In this document: in pieces, positions 37,385 to 48,490 of the stretch
How positions within the stretch are numbered: position 1 is the stretch's first letter
How the letters are laid out: the number at the start of each line of letters is the position of its first letter
NCBI GenBank assembly: GCA_016987375.1
Contig: PJRA01000274.1
Span: 841,490-905,489, forward strand
Direction: 5' to 3'
DNA from: Brachionus koreanus
Taxonomy: Eukaryota; Rotifera; Eurotatoria; Ploima; Brachionidae
DNA: 64,000 bases
Position numbers and translations under genes: made by a program
The notes under the pieces: model-generated
Databases searched by the model: none
Told to the model about the DNA's origin: nothing
What the model saw: the letters and a program-made list of their open reading frames with translations, nothing else

Positions 37385-40300
37385 TTATATTAATGGTGTT
37401 GTGTAATTAACAGAATCAGGGAATCTTTCTAAATAGCGATCGCTTCTTAAAAATTTTACATTGAGTAATTTTCCATTATACCATGTTCCATTTAAAGCCT
37501 GATAGGCTCGACCAGCTGCTTCATTGCTTATACATTTTACATAAACGCATCCTTCTTTTGACTTTTTGTCACAAGAAATATGAAGTATTGAGTCATTTCT
37601 TCCATTTGAACAACATTTTTTTAAAATATCTGCTTGAATTTTGATCGCAAAGAGTGGATCACTTTCTATAATAGCTTGATCAAACATTCCACGAATTTTT
37701 AAACATGGAGTAGGACTATGAGATAATTTTTCACTTTTATTAAAAGCATCGCCTTGCCATCCAACACTTGATTTGGCTTTTTCTAAATTGTTCTCCTTAT
37801 TAAAATCTTTTTCTTGTTCAATTGGATTTATCATAGTGCTATTTGCAAGTCCAATACCTTCATTGGGGTTGGTTTTAAAGTTTTTAACTTGTTCTTGAGT
37901 TTTAGGAACCACCCATTTCCACACTAAGGTTTCTTCGCCATCAATAAATTGGGTATCAAGATGAATCCTACTCTCATGGTCTTCAATAAACTTAATGACA
38001 TCGTTCCACTCTTTTTTTTTCTTAGCTCGCTCACTCGGCTCAATCAAAGTATCAAAAACGTGTGAAATGGCTATGTAAGGCTTAATATTTGACGGATTCA
38101 TCAAACTCAACTCGTATTGTTTTTCAACCAATTCAGTAACTTTTTTTATTAAGGCAAAAAATTTTTTATCGTTTTCTAAACGACGTGTCACTAAAGTTTT
38201 GTAAGATAAATAGCCTATAAATAAAGCTAACAAGATTGAGCAGAGCATTACCAAGCGCACATACAAAAAATGAACAAGTTCTTTAAATCTACATCCCAAG
38301 GATTTAGAGCTAACTGTGGACATAAGATAAGTGATATCTTCTTTTTGATTTGTATCTGTATATGATGCATTTAAAACCCGTAAATTCCAATGTGGATTTT
38401 TTATTACCGCATTTAATACAGAGTCGATAGCTTCAGCGCTAAATTCCTTATTTTGAATAAGACCTCGTTCATTTTGCAAAAAATCAATTATCTTATTTAA
38501 ATGAACACATTTTTCAGTAAATTCTGGTGCAATTTTTAATTGTTGGTCAAAATTTTGTTCAATTATTGATGAGCAGTCGACTTTTCCAGATTTAATTCTC
38601 AGATATTCTATTAAATCTCGAACTAAAACTTTAGTTTGAGCACATTGAGTGTCCTTAATGTCTGAACAATAGTAATGTTTTACTTTTTGCTCATTATCTG
38701 AACTTCTCTGAACTGTATTGGAAAGCATTTGCTTTATTTGAGATAATGAATCATTTGATAATTTGACTCTGGCATATTGAAGAGCAATAATGGTAAAAAT
38801 AATCAAAAATAGATATGGTAATATTTTCGAAAGCACAATCCAAGATTCGGAAAAAAATGATCGTATTTTAGTCTGTATTAAAGGTGCTTTTTTTGGACGA
38901 TTTAAATCACTACTAGAATCTGGAGTAGGCCATGATTGACTGGATGATGAGCGGGTAAAAGCGTTTGGCTTTGTCTCTTGGTTAAATTTAAATTTCAAAG
39001 AGTCGAATAGTGAACTAGATGCTGGCCTTGGACAATAGAGAGTCTTTGATTCAGGTTGTTTGTTAACTGCTAAAGAAGATATATCATTATATGTAGTACC
39101 AGTATAGACTACATCATCATTATTTAAATTATTTGGATTAGACCTATTTTTTGCTCTTGTTTTAGTCAAAATTTCGTTTATTTCTGAACGATATTTTGAT
39201 AAAGTTTTATCCAACTCGATTCTGTCTTTGAGCTTGACATAACCTTAAAAATATAAAAGTAAAATTCAAAACTGCTTTTATTATTTTAAGTATTTATATA
39301 ATTTGATGAATTATTTAAATCAATAAAAATTTAAAGTCGAATTATTAACTTGAGAACCACATTTTACCTATTGTAACACTTTAGTTTTTTACAAATAAAA
39401 AAGATACCTATAAAAAATAATTGTTTTTTAATCTGAAGAACGATGAATTTATCCTCTGATATTTAGTGCTGTGAATAAATATTTTTGGCGAAATATTGTT
39501 AAAACTTGATGTTTAAAATTGCGGATTTTAGAATTTTGATTAAAAAATTTTTTTTTTTAGAATTATCAAAATGATTTTTTTGAAAATATAGTATAAAAAA
39601 AGTTTTAAAAATTTTTAGATCGTTGAAATATATTAAAATTCAAAAATGCAGTGAGTTATTGAATATTGCACCTTTTTGCTTTAAATACTTTTTCTTATCC
39701 AAAAAGACAAAAAATTAAAATTGATTATTGATTTGATTTTCTCAAATAAAATAAAGTTTAAGCTTTATTTTATATAAAAAAGGTGCAACAAACTATGCTG
39801 CAATTTATTGCAGTATTCTTTTAAATGTTTTTATTAAAGTAAATTTTAATTTATGAAAAATAATATAATTTATAATAATATCAAATATTTTTTCAAATCA
39901 AAATTATCAATTGAAAAAGTATTAAATTAGGTGTATAGCTGATAAAAACTATTCTTACTTAATTCTTGGCTAGGTGATTGAGTTGTTGTTTTGTATAAAT
40001 TATTTTTAACTTCATAATTATTTTCGTGTTGACTATTATCGTTGTAGATACTAGTTGAATATCTGGTATTTGAAAGAGGACTTGTATAAGCATCATTAAC
40101 TTTTATATACTCGTATTGAGTCTCATTTGAATCTATTGGAACAATATCAATATCTTTGTCTGATTCGATTATTTGAACATCGCTATCTCGGTCTTCTTCA
40201 TCATCTTCATCAAAATTATCGATCCTAGTAGATGTACATTGAAAACTTCTGCTAGCATTCATTTGTTTTTGATATTGTTTGCTCGGATTTGTTTCTGCTT

Positions 40301-40481
40301 TTTCCTTAGCCTTGTAGTGATTTAACTTTTTGATATACAATTCACGATTAGTGTCATTCAGTTGATTTTTATTTTTAGACCTGCTTTTACCAGGTGTTGC
40401 TAAAGTAGGCAAATTTTTTTCACCATATCTACGCAGTTCTTCAATTAAATTCTCGTCGTCAATAATACTCGACTGAGACAT
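37385..40481 (-). CDS. LEMD3: MAN1/LEMD3-type inner nuclear membrane protein
   Basis: LEM-domain protein of the nuclear envelope, 793 aa. Exons 40481-39959 and 39243-37385; the junction (TTA A | GT TAT) is in phase across a 715-nt intron. N-terminal LEM domain: DDENLIEELRRYGEKNLP, then after a basic insertion NRELYIKKLNHY; this binds BAF and chromatin. A long acidic/Ser-rich linker follows. Membrane span 1 is ILPYLFLIIFTIIALQYA and span 2 VRLVMLCSILLALFIGYLS, enclosing a lumenal region of about 180 residues with paired Cys. The nucleoplasmic MAN1 winged-helix part contains WNDVIKFIEDHESRIHLD and VWKW. The C-terminal RRM/UHM has CLKIRGMFD, EGCVYVKCISNEAAGRAYQ and LNGTWYNGKLLNVKFLR, which in vertebrate MAN1 binds receptor SMADs. 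Order and length fit LEMD3 (human 911 aa) rather than LEMD2, which lacks the RRM. Confidence 0.92.
39655..39830. repeat. small inverted repeat in the LEMD3 intron
   Basis: attgcacctttttgc (about 39664) and aaaaaaggtgcaacaaa (about 39777) are inverted copies; just beyond, tgcaatttattgca forms its own hairpin. aaaaaggtgcaacaaa occurs again at about 53260. Possibly a degraded foldback element. Confidence 0.4.
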
Positions 40482-41040
40482 GTCTATTTTACAAATCTAA
40501 GTATTTAAACAATGTTTAAGAAAGTTTCAAACAGGTAAAAAAATTGGAAAAAAGAATGCAAAATATTTTTTAAATAAATTCAAAAAGCGTGTCTTTGAAC
40601 CAAAAAATTATCTCAAAATAATGTTTTATTTTATTTATATGAAGCTGCATAATTTTGATTATAGACATCATGTGTGTCTTTAAAATTAATCATCAATTGG
40701 AAAATTTTTAAAATTAGTTCGAACCCTTTAATCTGCTTCTGAAGATGAAATATGATTTAAATTTTTTTCCCAAAAAAAATTACAAAAAATGTAATTAAAT
40801 AAAAGATTTAAAAAGAAAAAATAATTTCTGTCTTAATATTCATTTTTTGTGTTTTGCTTCAATATCTGGTTTGCCACTTCATTTAATTTTATTTAATAAT
40901 TTTAAGCCTACGAGTCCAACACTTTTTTCTTCCTATTATTAAAGACTAAAGAATCGACATTCTCAGTTGCTGGTTTTTATAGCTTTGATAATTTTTCTGA
41001 CTTTTTTATCAATTCGTCAAGGTAATATTTTTTTTTCACA
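40482..41040. other. spacer upstream of LEMD3
   Basis: AT-rich promoter-side sequence of the LEMD3 gene; no gene seen. Confidence 0.45.
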
Positions 41041-41073
41041 ATAAAAAAATGAGATAATTTCTACTTATGTCAA

Positions 41074-41400
41074 TTGTTTGCACCATCCGTAGATTCTCCT
41101 CATTTCATTCCCGTTTCGAAGAGCTCTTTAGTGAAGAAAAAATTCACTACTGGATGCCGTTTAAACTGGTCTGAAATAATGTCCAATGCGGAACTATACA
41201 GAAGAACCAAGTCCGAACAATTGAGTGAATGCATAAAGAATAAAAGACTGAAGTGGTTTGGGCATTAGGATAATTAGGGTAATTAGGATGAAAGAAACAA
41301 TTAAACCAAAAAAAGCCATTCAATGGGCTCCTCAAGAATGACTCTAGGATGACCAGCAATTACATAGAGGTCAACACAATCACTAATTTTTAGTGATCGA
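41074..41400 (+). pseudogene. LINE reverse transcriptase C-terminal relic
   Basis: The frame encodes SNAELYRRTKSEQLSECIKN followed by KRLKWFGH. This is the hallmark C-terminal block of LINE reverse transcriptases (ELRRRT..., RLRWLGHVLRM). After FGH the frame is broken by a short direct repeat of a 9-bp unit (ttaggataa, ttagggtaa, ttaggatga); reading beyond it gives RMKETIKPKKAIQWAPQE, the usual continuation (PKKAL.W.P.G). No N-terminal part is present, as expected for a 5'-truncated LINE copy. It lies 175 bp upstream of TERT. Confidence 0.8.
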
Positions 41401-41574
41401 TTAAAATTATTGTTAAATCAGAGTCGAAAAAATTCATTAATTTTAATTTAAAAAATCTTTAAAAGCAGTTTTATTAATTTTAAATTCAACTTAACAACTT
41501 ATCATGTTCTAATAATTATTAGTATCAATTTTTTTAAATTATGCTACTAAAACTATATAATCAAAATAACTAAA

Positions 41575-44500
41575 ATGAAAAATATTCTGATGTCGTATTT
41601 TGATTCGGTTTTATCACTCGAAGCATTTTTCATGGAAATAAATCTAAAACTTAACAAACAAGAAACAGACAATTTGAAATTTATTTTAAAAAATCTCTCG
41701 TCAATAGTGATCACCTTTGACTTTGAGTTTAAGGGTCCATTTAAATCAATTATTGACAAACGATTCTCATATGAGCACTTTTTATACCTTTGCTATGTAA
41801 AAATAAACGAATCTAGTATGCTCGCTCATGTAAACCATATGCTACGAGCAGGAAAATATTCAAACAATGGTTTAGTGAAAAATTTTCAAGCTAACTACAA
41901 ATTGTCACCGAATGAAATAGAAAAAAAACTCATGGCTACAGAAAATTTAACATTGTGTTATTTTTTGAGTAAAACAGAGAACGATGACGGTCATTATTGG
42001 AGACTTTTGTATGAACTGGTCGGTTTTTCAATAATGAAGTACATTTTATTATATTCTTTTATGTTTAGGACAATTAATCACCCAAATAGTTCTAATAATT
42101 ATATTCAAGTGTGTGGTACCAAATTCTCATTTGCTTTCAAATCTCTTGTTTCCAGAAAATTAGTTGAAGATGAAGTTAGATATAATTCGAAATTTAATCA
42201 AAAATTAGAGAAAAAAATTGATAAAGAGGAAAAATCAATTAAGCCAAAAATTTTAAAAGAAATTTTTAAAGAACAAGACCAGAGGCTTATTGACGAAGGG
42301 AATGTTTCAAATTCTTTTTCTAAACAAATTAATCGTGTTGGAAATCAGTCCTTAAATAAAAATTCAATGCTTTATGATCGAAATTTAGGTTCCAAAATTC
42401 CTGTTCGGTATATTTACAGTGACAAAAAATGTGCTCAAAATTTGCACAATGCTGCTAGTGATGTTATAGACAAATTTGTTTTACAACACGTTAATTTTTT
42501 AGATTACAAACATGTGGAAAAATTGGAAGAAATGAAAAATTCTTTGCAAGAATTAATTTCTGATTTGATCAAAAACCATCAATCGTGTCCATTTAGAGTT
42601 TTTTTGGATTGTTATTGTAAAAAAAATGAATTTACACAAGTAAATAGCAGTCGAAAGCGAAAAAGAAATGAAGATGAAAAACCTGAACAGACTAATCTAC
42701 TGGCCAACCATATAGAATCAAAAAAAGTATTTTTTTTTATTCGAAGATGTCTTATTTATGTGCTAAAAAGTGATGGTCAAAAAACAAAACGAAAAGATTT
42801 TTCTTTTCCGCTTCTTGGCGGTGAAAATAATTTCAAATTATTGTGCAAAAAATTAAGCACTGTCCTATCTAGTTTAAAATTTGATTCATTCAAGCTAAAT
42901 TCTTTAGTTCACGGAATTAAAATATCTCGAATTGGTTTTTTAAAGTCAATAGACTGTGACAAACTAAAGCATTTGTTATTTCTTAACTTAGCACGCTGGT
43001 TATTCGAAGACTACATATTTATGCTTGTAAAGGCTTATTTTTATGCAACAGACACTACAAAAACAAATTCTGAAATATTTTTCTACACTAAATCAGATTG
43101 GAAAAACATTGTCAAAAACCAACTGAGCGACCCAGTAAATAAAACATACCGCAAAACTTACAACCTAGAAAAAATAAAACATTCGGATCTAATGGGCTAC
43201 TGCAGCCGTTTTGAAGCCTTCGGAGCTTACATGGGACGCTTGTATCCAAAAAATGTGAACAATGAGTGCCGAATTATTAGCGGTTGTAGGGCATATAACC
43301 CTTGTACCAATCAATCGAATAATATTAACAACAAATTTATAGCTTTGAATACTTGTTTAAAATGGATTATTAGCCGAAATCCCAAACTAATCGGATTCGG
43401 TACTCGGGGCCACATTGACATGCATTCAAAATACTCAAAATTCTTAAGACTAAATTGTTTAAATCGAGGAATTAGTGATCAGTTAAATGAAGAGCAAGAA
43501 ACTTTTAAAAAATGGAATTTCTTAAAATTTGATATTAACAAATGTTTTGATTCAATTCAAACAAAAGAACTGCAAACTTATGTTAGTCAACTAATATTCA
43601 ACGAATTAGGCAGTGAATATTGTTTTACTAATTTGCGTTATGCACAATTTCAAATGGACTTGGATTGCAAGCAATTAAAGCAAAAATATGATACTTTTAC
43701 TTTGAAGCATAGCGTCAAAGTTAAAGGCTTTGTAAATGGTCTATCTGACTATATTAATTTACTCGAGAATGATCACAATAATAAATTTACTTGTTTTAAG
43801 CTTCGAAATTTGAGCAGCAAAGGGGGCTGTATTTATGTGCCTTTGTGGATACAGGATAGAAATTCAAATTTCAGAAAATTAAATGATTTGGTCAAAAAAT
43901 GTCTGAACCATGTTGTAATAAAAATTCATGATGATCTATATGAAAGAGTAAATGGAATTTTACAAGGCTCAATATGCTCGCGCAATTTGTGCGACTTGTA
44001 TCTTGGCAAAATAGAGAGTAAACTTTTTAGCTATGAAAAGTGTGCTGATGATGTGATTAAACTAAATTGCTCTGATGAAATAGTGATGCGTATAGTAGAT
44101 GACTACATTGTGATTTCATCAAATGTAGAAAAAATGCTGAAAATAAAAGAAGCTCTAAAAAAATATCTCAATTTAAACGAAGCTAAAACTGTACTATACA
44201 TCTATAAAAGACCTGTGGTAAATGTTCATCATTCTGTATCTAAAGATATTCTTAACTATGAAAATGATTTGCTTGACTTTAATTTTTTATCCAATTTTTC
44301 TGATAATTACTTTTCATGGTGTGGATTCAATTTTGACGTTAGTAATTTAGATGTGTATTTAAATTATGAAAAATATTTCGAAAATTCAACTAGTTTGACA
44401 AGTCGACTAAACTCGAATATCGATTATAAGTATGCTTTTATAATGTTCAACTCAAAATTTTTGCGCTTGTTTAGCTCTAGTGTGAGCATTATGGTTATAG

Positions 44501-44934
44501 ATAGTGAAACAAATAGTTTACAAGGCATATTGCGCAATTTTGCTGATTTTTTTGCTTTAAGTGCCATTAGGTTTTGTGTTTTGTATAAGTTTATGCCATC
44601 GCAACTTATAAACAACACCAAACTTCAAATAAGAATTATTCTAAATTTGTGCCATTGGCTAAATAACAAGATATATTCAAGGTTAAAACATTCCATTCAA
44701 GTCCATTTTTATTCTTCATTTAGTTTAATTAAATTTCTTTGCTTCAGAATTTATTTATTAATATTTCTAAAATTTAAATTAAACAAATTTAATAATTTAA
44801 TTAGATTGATTAACATTCATCTAAAAAAACTGAATTTTTTACGCTGTATTAAACAAAATTGCGACACTTATTTCTCGCAACTTTGTCAATTAATTGACCA
44901 GCAAATTTTTAAATTTTTCTCCTGTAAATTTTGA
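41575..44934 (+). CDS. TERT: telomerase reverse transcriptase, single exon
   Basis: Catalytic subunit of telomerase, 1119 aa, uninterrupted. TEN domain near residues 150-180 (LLYELVGFSIMKYILLYSF, NNYIQVCGTKF). RNA-binding domain with the T/CP region near 330 (NHQSCPFRVFLDCYC) and near 500 FYATDTTKTNSEIFFYTKSD, matching the FYVTETT...FFYRKSVW block of animal TERT. RT motifs 1/2: GRLYPKNVNNECRIISGCR. Motif A: FLKFDINKCFDSIQ (Asp 653). Motif B': VNGILQGSICSRNLCDLYLG. Motif C: MRIVDDYIVIS (Asp 842, 843). Motif E: FSWCGFNFDVSNLDV. C-terminal extension: RLNSNIDYKYAFIMF and SLQGILRNFADFFALSAIRF. All three catalytic aspartates are present. Its size is like human TERT (1132 aa), but it has no introns, unlike most animal TERT genes and most of its neighbours. 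It would extend telomeres in germline and dividing cells. Confidence 0.96.
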   Translation: MKNILMSYFDSVLSLEAFFMEINLKLNKQETDNLKFILKNLSSIVITFDFEFKGPFKSIIDKRFSYEHFLYLCYVKINESSMLAHVNHMLRAGKYSNNGLVKNFQANYKLSPNEIEKKLMATENLTLCYFLSKTENDDGHYWRLLYELVGFSIMKYILLYSFMFRTINHPNSSNNYIQVCGTKFSFAFKSLVSRKLVEDEVRYNSKFNQKLEKKIDKEEKSIKPKILKEIFKEQDQRLIDEGNVSNSFSKQINRVGNQSLNKNSMLYDRNLGSKIPVRYIYSDKKCAQNLHNAASDVIDKFVLQHVNFLDYKHVEKLEEMKNSLQELISDLIKNHQSCPFRVFLDCYCKKNEFTQVNSSRKRKRNEDEKPEQTNLLANHIESKKVFFFIRRCLIYVLKSDGQKTKRKDFSFPLLGGENNFKLLCKKLSTVLSSLKFDSFKLNSLVHGIKISRIGFLKSIDCDKLKHLLFLNLARWLFEDYIFMLVKAYFYATDTTKTNSEIFFYTKSDWKNIVKNQLSDPVNKTYRKTYNLEKIKHSDLMGYCSRFEAFGAYMGRLYPKNVNNECRIISGCRAYNPCTNQSNNINNKFIALNTCLKWIISRNPKLIGFGTRGHIDMHSKYSKFLRLNCLNRGISDQLNEEQETFKKWNFLKFDINKCFDSIQTKELQTYVSQLIFNELGSEYCFTNLRYAQFQMDLDCKQLKQKYDTFTLKHSVKVKGFVNGLSDYINLLENDHNNKFTCFKLRNLSSKGGCIYVPLWIQDRNSNFRKLNDLVKKCLNHVVIKIHDDLYERVNGILQGSICSRNLCDLYLGKIESKLFSYEKCADDVIKLNCSDEIVMRIVDDYIVISSNVEKMLKIKEALKKYLNLNEAKTVLYIYKRPVVNVHHSVSKDILNYENDLLDFNFLSNFSDNYFSWCGFNFDVSNLDVYLNYEKYFENSTSLTSRLNSNIDYKYAFIMFNSKFLRLFSSSVSIMVIDSETNSLQGILRNFADFFALSAIRFCVLYKFMPSQLINNTKLQIRIILNLCHWLNNKIYSRLKHSIQVHFYSSFSLIKFLCFRIYLLIFLKFKLNKFNNLIRLINIHLKKLNFLRCIKQNCDTYFSQLCQLIDQQIFKFFSCKF

Positions 44935-45243
44935 TGATATTTTTTTTTCACATTTATTTTCAATTAAATGTTTTCTTTTTAATAAATAATTTTGCAGAAA
45001 TTTCTAATTTAGATTTAGAATTTTTGCAATTTTCTAATAAAAAATTTAATCAAAATATTTTTTAAATTCCAAGCTTATAGGCAACTCAGGCTTTAAATCA
45101 ATCTTACAATATAAATTCCGATTCAACTTTAGTACCCAGTTTGGCAACATTGAGTGTAAAAAAACAATAAAAATATTATGCAGAAAATTTAAAATTTTTT
45201 AATATTTAATAAATCAACAAAATAAAATTTAATTTATAAAAAT

Positions 45244-45588
45244 TTAATTAATATCTTTTAGTTTTTCTTTAATTTCCTCCATTATTCTATGTCTGATGCA
45301 TCCAAAAGATTTGACACATTTTGAATTTGAATTTCTTATCGCTTCTTGGATGGCGTTTTTTTCTGAAGCAAAGCCCTTTGCTTCACCTTTAAAACCAAAT
45401 GACTCATTATCGCAGGTAAAAAAAGCGTCCCAAACAATCGATTCATTTTCAATACGTGGTTGAGTTTTAACAACACATTCTTGAAAATCATCTGATACTT
45501 TAAATCTGATTGACCAACTATTATCTTGGACACTGTTGCTAATTATAAAGCTAATATATAGCAATACGGTTAAATATTTATTTTTCAT
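45244..45588 (-). CDS. small secreted protein, unknown family
   Basis: 114 aa from MKNKYLTVLLYISFIISN, a good signal peptide; an upstream in-frame Met at 45627 would precede it with residues unlike a leader. The mature part has four cysteines (QECVVK, FTCDN, SKCVKS, FGCIRH) and could form two disulfides. A stretch FKGEAKGFASEKNAIQEAI suggests one amphipathic helix. No family recognised. Single exon; about 300 bp from the TERT stop, convergent with it. Confidence 0.6.
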   Translation of the reverse strand: MKNKYLTVLLYISFIISNSVQDNSWSIRFKVSDDFQECVVKTQPRIENESIVWDAFFTCDNESFGFKGEAKGFASEKNAIQEAIRNSNSKCVKSFGCIRHRIMEEIKEKLKDIN

Positions 45589-46515
45589 ATTATAGAATTT
45601 TAAATAAAATGGATCTAAAAGAGCCAAAACAAGTTTAATTTAATTTCTCTTTTCACAGTTTTGAATTAAAGTATTTAATAGATTATTTTAAAAAGTTGAC
45701 TGGCTTAAGCTAAAATTTTTTTTGTTAAACAATAATAGTATTATAAAATAAAAAATGTTAAAAGGCGTGAAAAAAATTTAAAAAATTTAATTTTTAAATT
45801 TTATTTTGTAAGTTTAGACAATAATTTTGTCCTTTTCTATATCTTATTTTCAAAATAAAACTACTATGCCGGATTATAACAAGAAGTTGATGCAATTATA
45901 AAAATCTATTATTAAAAATAGTCAAAACTAAATTAAAAAGATAATTATTTTCTGTATTTTAGAACCTTTTTTTAACATAACATTTAACAGTTCTTAATTT
46001 AATAATTTTTAAATATGCAAATCTGGAGCAGGTAAATTGTTTCTAGTGTAAATTTTTCAAGCTAATTTTTACGCACACAGAACTATTAAATGATAATAAA
46101 TAAAATTTTGATCAAGTATTAGTATTAATTTTTATTAAGCAAATAAAATTATTGAATTATCAGTGTCAAATAAATTCACGTCACGATAACTTATCAATAA
46201 AAAAAATTAATTTTAATTTTAAAGCAACATCTAAAAATGATAAGTAAGCTCAGAGCATTTATAATGCTTAATAATTTCATAAATTTTGTCCATATCGTAT
46301 AAAATAAATAAAATATATTAAATAATATAAGAAAATTTTGGAATATTTCATTTACAAAATCCAATTTTAGGATTCTTTATCAAAATTTGGATTTTGGTAA
46401 AGACTGGAATTATTAATGGAAATATGTGTTTTGTACAGCCAATAATCTCATAAAATAAAACTAATACAAAAGAAAAAAATTGGTAAAAAAATTTACAATT
46501 GTCAATTCAAATTTT
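45589..46515. other. AT-rich spacer, small secreted protein to Aurora
   Basis: No open frame or repeat of note. Should contain the promoter of the small secreted protein and the Aurora 3' UTR. Confidence 0.45.
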
Positions 46516-47778
46516 TTAATGTTTCGCTGAATTAAGCTTATAACCGTTAATAGGATTAGTTGAATTTGAATTAGAGAGAGTTGTTTTCATTCCAGATAAA
46601 TAGCTTTTTGTTTGACCATTGTGACTTGAAGGTATTATTCCATTTGAGGCTGAATTTGTAGCAACCGATTGAATGATAGATGAGGTAACCGATGAAGTCG
46701 ATTGCGTTGAAGTATTCACCGAACTAGCTGAAGAATCCATATTTGTTATTTGAGAAAAACTAGTCTGAACATTGGTCTCTATTTTGGCGTTTTTCTTAAT
46801 CCATCTATGCTGCATCACTCCCTCAAGGGACAGTCTTTCATTTGGATTTTTCCTTAAAAGTTTCGAAATCAGATCAACTGCATCAGATGACATGGTAGGG
46901 GGACAATTGTATTCAACTCGAGTTATTTTTTGATAAGTGCCGTCATAACTGGCAGTTTCGAATGGCGGCTTTCCCACTAAAAGCTCATAACTCAAGACTC
47001 CCAAGGACCAAAGATCAACTTTTTCATCATGAGGCTTGTCGTCGATCATTTCAGGTGGAAGGTAGTCCAATGTGCCACAAATGGTAGTTCTTCGAGAAGA
47101 CGGAGCATGAACTGACCAGCCGAAATCGGCTATTTTCAAATCACCATAAATACCTAGCAACAAATTTTCTGGTTTTATGTCCCTATGAATAACTTTTTTC
47201 GAATGACAATAATTCAATGCATCAGCAAGTTGATAAATATAAGTTGCTGCTTGTTGGTCATCAAATTTACCCACTTGCTTCAACAAATTATATAGCTCAC
47301 CCTTTGGGGCATACTCTAAAATCATATAGACTCTACTGTCATCATAAAAATAACCATATAAACGAAGAATATTCGGATGTCTTAAATGAGATTGAATTTC
47401 AATCTCTCGTCTCAACTGATGCTCGCAACCAGCTTTTTGAACCTGATGCTTGAATATTACTTTAAGAGCGACTATATACAAGCTTTTTTTTTCTCTTGCC
47501 AAATAGACATTACCAAATTTTCCTTTGCCTAGCGGTTTGCCTATTTCGAAATCATTTAGGCACCATTTTTTTCTTAAAATTAAAAATATATATTATAAAT
47601 AACTTGAATTATGTACTTTTTTTAAGGCCTATTTTAATTTAAGTGGGTTAAAAAAAATATTTATTTTAAATTCTCCTTACACTGGTTTTTGAGAGACTGA
47701 ACTTGAAGATTCGTTTGCTCCACCATTTTCTTTATTTTCTTTATTGCTTAATTGATTTGCTTTGTGCTGAACTTCCAT
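46516..47778 (-). CDS. AURK: Aurora kinase
   Basis: Mitotic Ser/Thr kinase (spindle, centrosome or chromosomal passenger role), 384 aa. Exons 47778-47681 and 47572-46516, in phase. The short N-terminus, [20 protein letters not shown], has two overlapping KEN degron motifs. Kinase domain: [58 protein letters not shown] (Aurora activation loop with the autophosphorylated Thr), [28 protein letters not shown], ending near [13 protein letters not shown] Ser/Thr/Asn-rich tail of about 85 residues after the domain is not usual for Aurora. A/B subtype cannot be decided; many invertebrates have one or two. Confidence 0.94.
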
Positions 47779-48490
47779 GTCCGAAGCTTTATTTGACTAT
47801 GTAACCTAAACTAAATCTAAACCTAAACGGCTTATATTTTCAGCGCACAACACAACAAAAAAATCACTAATTAATCTAAATTCATTTAAAATTTTACAAC
47901 ATATAGCGGTTGTTTATCGCCCAAGAAAAGTAATGAAAGTAAAAAATATTTGAATAGTGTTCAAATTTGTGCTTAAATTCAAAAAACATAAATTATTCTT
48001 TAAAATTTTTAACTTCTGAATATAAAGTTTGCGCGTAGCTTGTTGCTGAGTGAGCTAGCTAGCAATAGAACGAATTAGCAAGCTAACTACTTTTATGTAT
48101 ACGTGCTATTTGTTAAAATTTGAATTTTTAAAGCAAATCCATATGATTCTCGGTTTAAGAATTAGTGAAAAATTTTACAATCAAACTTTAAACAAGGAGC
48201 CGATTAGTTTTTTTTATTTATGATTTTAATGCTTGTTAACTATTTGAATAAGCAAATTTTAGCTGTTTGCATGTGCTGATTTTTAAACCAAAAATTGTAA
48301 AAAATATTTCCTATTTGTTTTAAAATTCTTTTAATTCAAGTACAATTCAAAAATCTTTGAAAGCAAATTTTACTATTGACTCAAATTTTCAAGACGCTAA
48401 AGTTAGCTATCGCCTCGAAAAATCACATGATATTTTATAAAATTTTAAATAAAAAAATATGATATTATTAAATTAACTTTTTATTTTAAA
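47779..48490. other. divergent spacer, Aurora and PX gene
   Basis: Shared upstream region of two divergent genes. At about 48035-48095 a GC-richer patch contains the palindrome gagctagctagc and several agcta/tagct words. No gene seen. Confidence 0.4.

Noticed and set aside
41262..41300. An interstitial telomere repeat near TERT.
   Set aside because: Only three imperfect 9-bp units within a LINE relic; only one contains TTAGGG. Better explained as local tandem expansion.
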